Part shown: positions 62,977 to 64,000 of the stretch, one piece after another
How positions within the stretch are numbered: the stretch's first letter is position 1
Layout of the letters: the number at the start of each line of letters is the position of its first letter
From: Lichina pygmaea
Taxonomy: Eukaryota > Ascomycota > Lichinomycetes > Lichinales > Lichinaceae
DNA length: 64,000 nt
Assembly (NCBI GenBank): GCA_963422465.1
Contig: OY730170.1
Span: 4,378,379-4,442,378, forward strand
Reading direction: 5' to 3'
The notes under the pieces: model-generated
Database searches by the model: none
What the model saw: the letters and a program-made list of their open reading frames with translations, nothing else
What the model was told of the DNA's origin: nothing
Made by a program: the position numbers and the translations under genes

Positions 62977-63489
62977 CGGACAATTAATGCGATGCCCCCC
63001 TCTATGCAACTTTTCACTTACCATGCCCCCCTTCTTACTTCAATGCCCCCCTCAGCTAAGGGTACGTACCGGGGTACCTCAAAATTAGCGAAGATCCGTA
63101 GGGAGCATAAGTACTCCAGAACTATTGACAAGTCAGCCTTCCATGCCCCGGCTGCCAAACTCCACACAGCTGATGGAGTCTCCATACCCCCACAAATGCC
63201 ATGAAAGACATCAAAGTCAAGGTCTGACTGAAGTAACGTAGAGCTAAGCACTGGATGCGACAAAAAGAAAAATGCGACCGAGAAATGTGTGCTGTGTGAT
63301 ACCCCCAAGATTTATGACACATATATCCTGGTCAACTTTGAAAAGTACTTAGGCTTAGGTGGCCCGGCTGGGTGCAGTGTATGTATCCAGGTACGTACCC
63401 TTAGCCGAGGGGGGCATGGAAGTACTGTAAGAGGGGGGGCATAGTAAGTAAAAAGTTGCATAGAGGGGGGGCATCGCATTAATTGTCCG
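62977..63489. mobile_element. 513-bp Mutator-like MITE with 9-bp target duplication
   Basis: Left end CGGACAATTAATGCGATGCC and the complement of the right end are the same, and the similarity continues for about 85 bp (C run, CTCTATGCAACTTTT, ACTTACYATG, then GCTAAGGGTACGTACC). TTTAGATGT occurs on both sides (62968-62976, 63490-63498), a perfect 9-bp duplication as produced by MULE transposases. No transposase domain inside. The ends carry several C-run blocks of slightly different length in the two arms. Confidence 0.9.
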
Positions 63490-63498
63490 TTTAGATGT

Positions 63499-64000
63499 AA
63501 ACTTAGGCCTGTCACTGACCCTTGTGCCAATCTCTAACGTTGTTACGTAAGTCTGGTCAGTGCGATGGAGGGACAAGGGGTACGATACGTACCCCTGTAC
63601 GGAGGTACTTCGTACATGGATCAGTACCTGTGAAACCTAGAGAATGATCACGTCGTTTCAAAAGAAGATAACTCGATCGCGCAAATCCTGAGCGGCAACG
63701 TTCAACCGAGTTTTGTTGCTATGCGGCTCCAGATGGTTTTTCCGGTAAGTCATCTACGTACTCCGTACTGTACATTCAGTACCGTGAGTACGAAGTATTT
63801 GCCCTAGCCTGCCGTGCCTGCCTACCAGTAGTACTTCGTACGTCACCTTAGTCTATTAGCGCCTGAGGTGACTGCGCACAGCCTGACATTTGACTGATGC
63901 TTCTTCTTCCATGAATATCCAGCTGCAGTCAAAGTAGACTTCTTAAGACACGTGACTGGGGCCATCTCTTGTGTTCACGAGTTGGCCGTATGGCGGCACG
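63499..64000. other. Intergenic, GTAC-rich, to the window edge
   Basis: GTAC-type palindromes at 63579-63615, 63755-63800 and 63825-63845. No coding region is supported up to the window edge. Confidence 0.5.

Overview
The window looks like the nuclear genome of a filamentous ascomycete (Pezizomycotina; Sordariomycetes is my guess, not demonstrated). The reasons are short introns (about 40 to 200 nt) with GT..AG ends and CTRAC-like branch sites, fungal-type orthologues (carnitine acetyltransferase, JmjN/JmjC demethylase, Yag7-like, CENP-W, Rad57, Brx1, Ypt1), and Fot1/pogo-type DNA transposons. A run of 200 Ns (59526-59725) marks a scaffold gap. Many long homopolymer and microsatellite tracts make small assembly errors likely, and two genes have reading-frame problems that may be such errors.

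Layout. 1-13 kb: a partial Ser/Pro-rich EDC4-like gene running off the left edge (-), a small membrane protein with unclear splicing (+), a four-exon gene of unknown function (-), an SSP411/YyaL-type thioredoxin-fold protein (-) and a secreted CAP protein (-). 12.7-20.6 kb: a gene-poor stretch with (CAG)n tracts and one MITE. 20.6-25.2 kb: an MFS transporter (+), a doubtful small Cys-containing protein (-) and an F-box/ankyrin-like protein (-). 25.8-38.4 kb: carnitine acetyltransferase (+), Ypt1 (-), a pogo relic, an M1 aminopeptidase (-) and, divergent from it, Rad57 (+). 39.7-41.8 kb: a nearly complete pogo-type transposon. 42.9-57.3 kb: a KDM4-type demethylase (-), two MITE copies, a Yag7-like protein (-), a CENP-W homologue assembled from four small exons (-), an acidic-insert protein of unknown function (+), an F-box protein (-) and Brx1 (-). 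57.6-64 kb: an internally deleted pogo derivative, the gap, a WW-domain protein (-) and a Mutator-like MITE with a 9-bp target duplication.

The genes do not form a pathway or biosynthetic cluster. They are mostly housekeeping: vesicle transport, recombination repair, kinetochore, ribosome assembly, chromatin, acetyl-carnitine shuttling and peptide turnover. I see no CRISPR array, rRNA or convincing tRNA. The least ordinary content is between the genes: four kinds of DNA transposon (one MITE family with three copies), most with readable termini and target duplications, and a strong intergenic excess of GTAC-containing palindromic words. Exon boundaries below were placed by eye from splice sites, frame continuity and family knowledge, and lengths were checked for phase.
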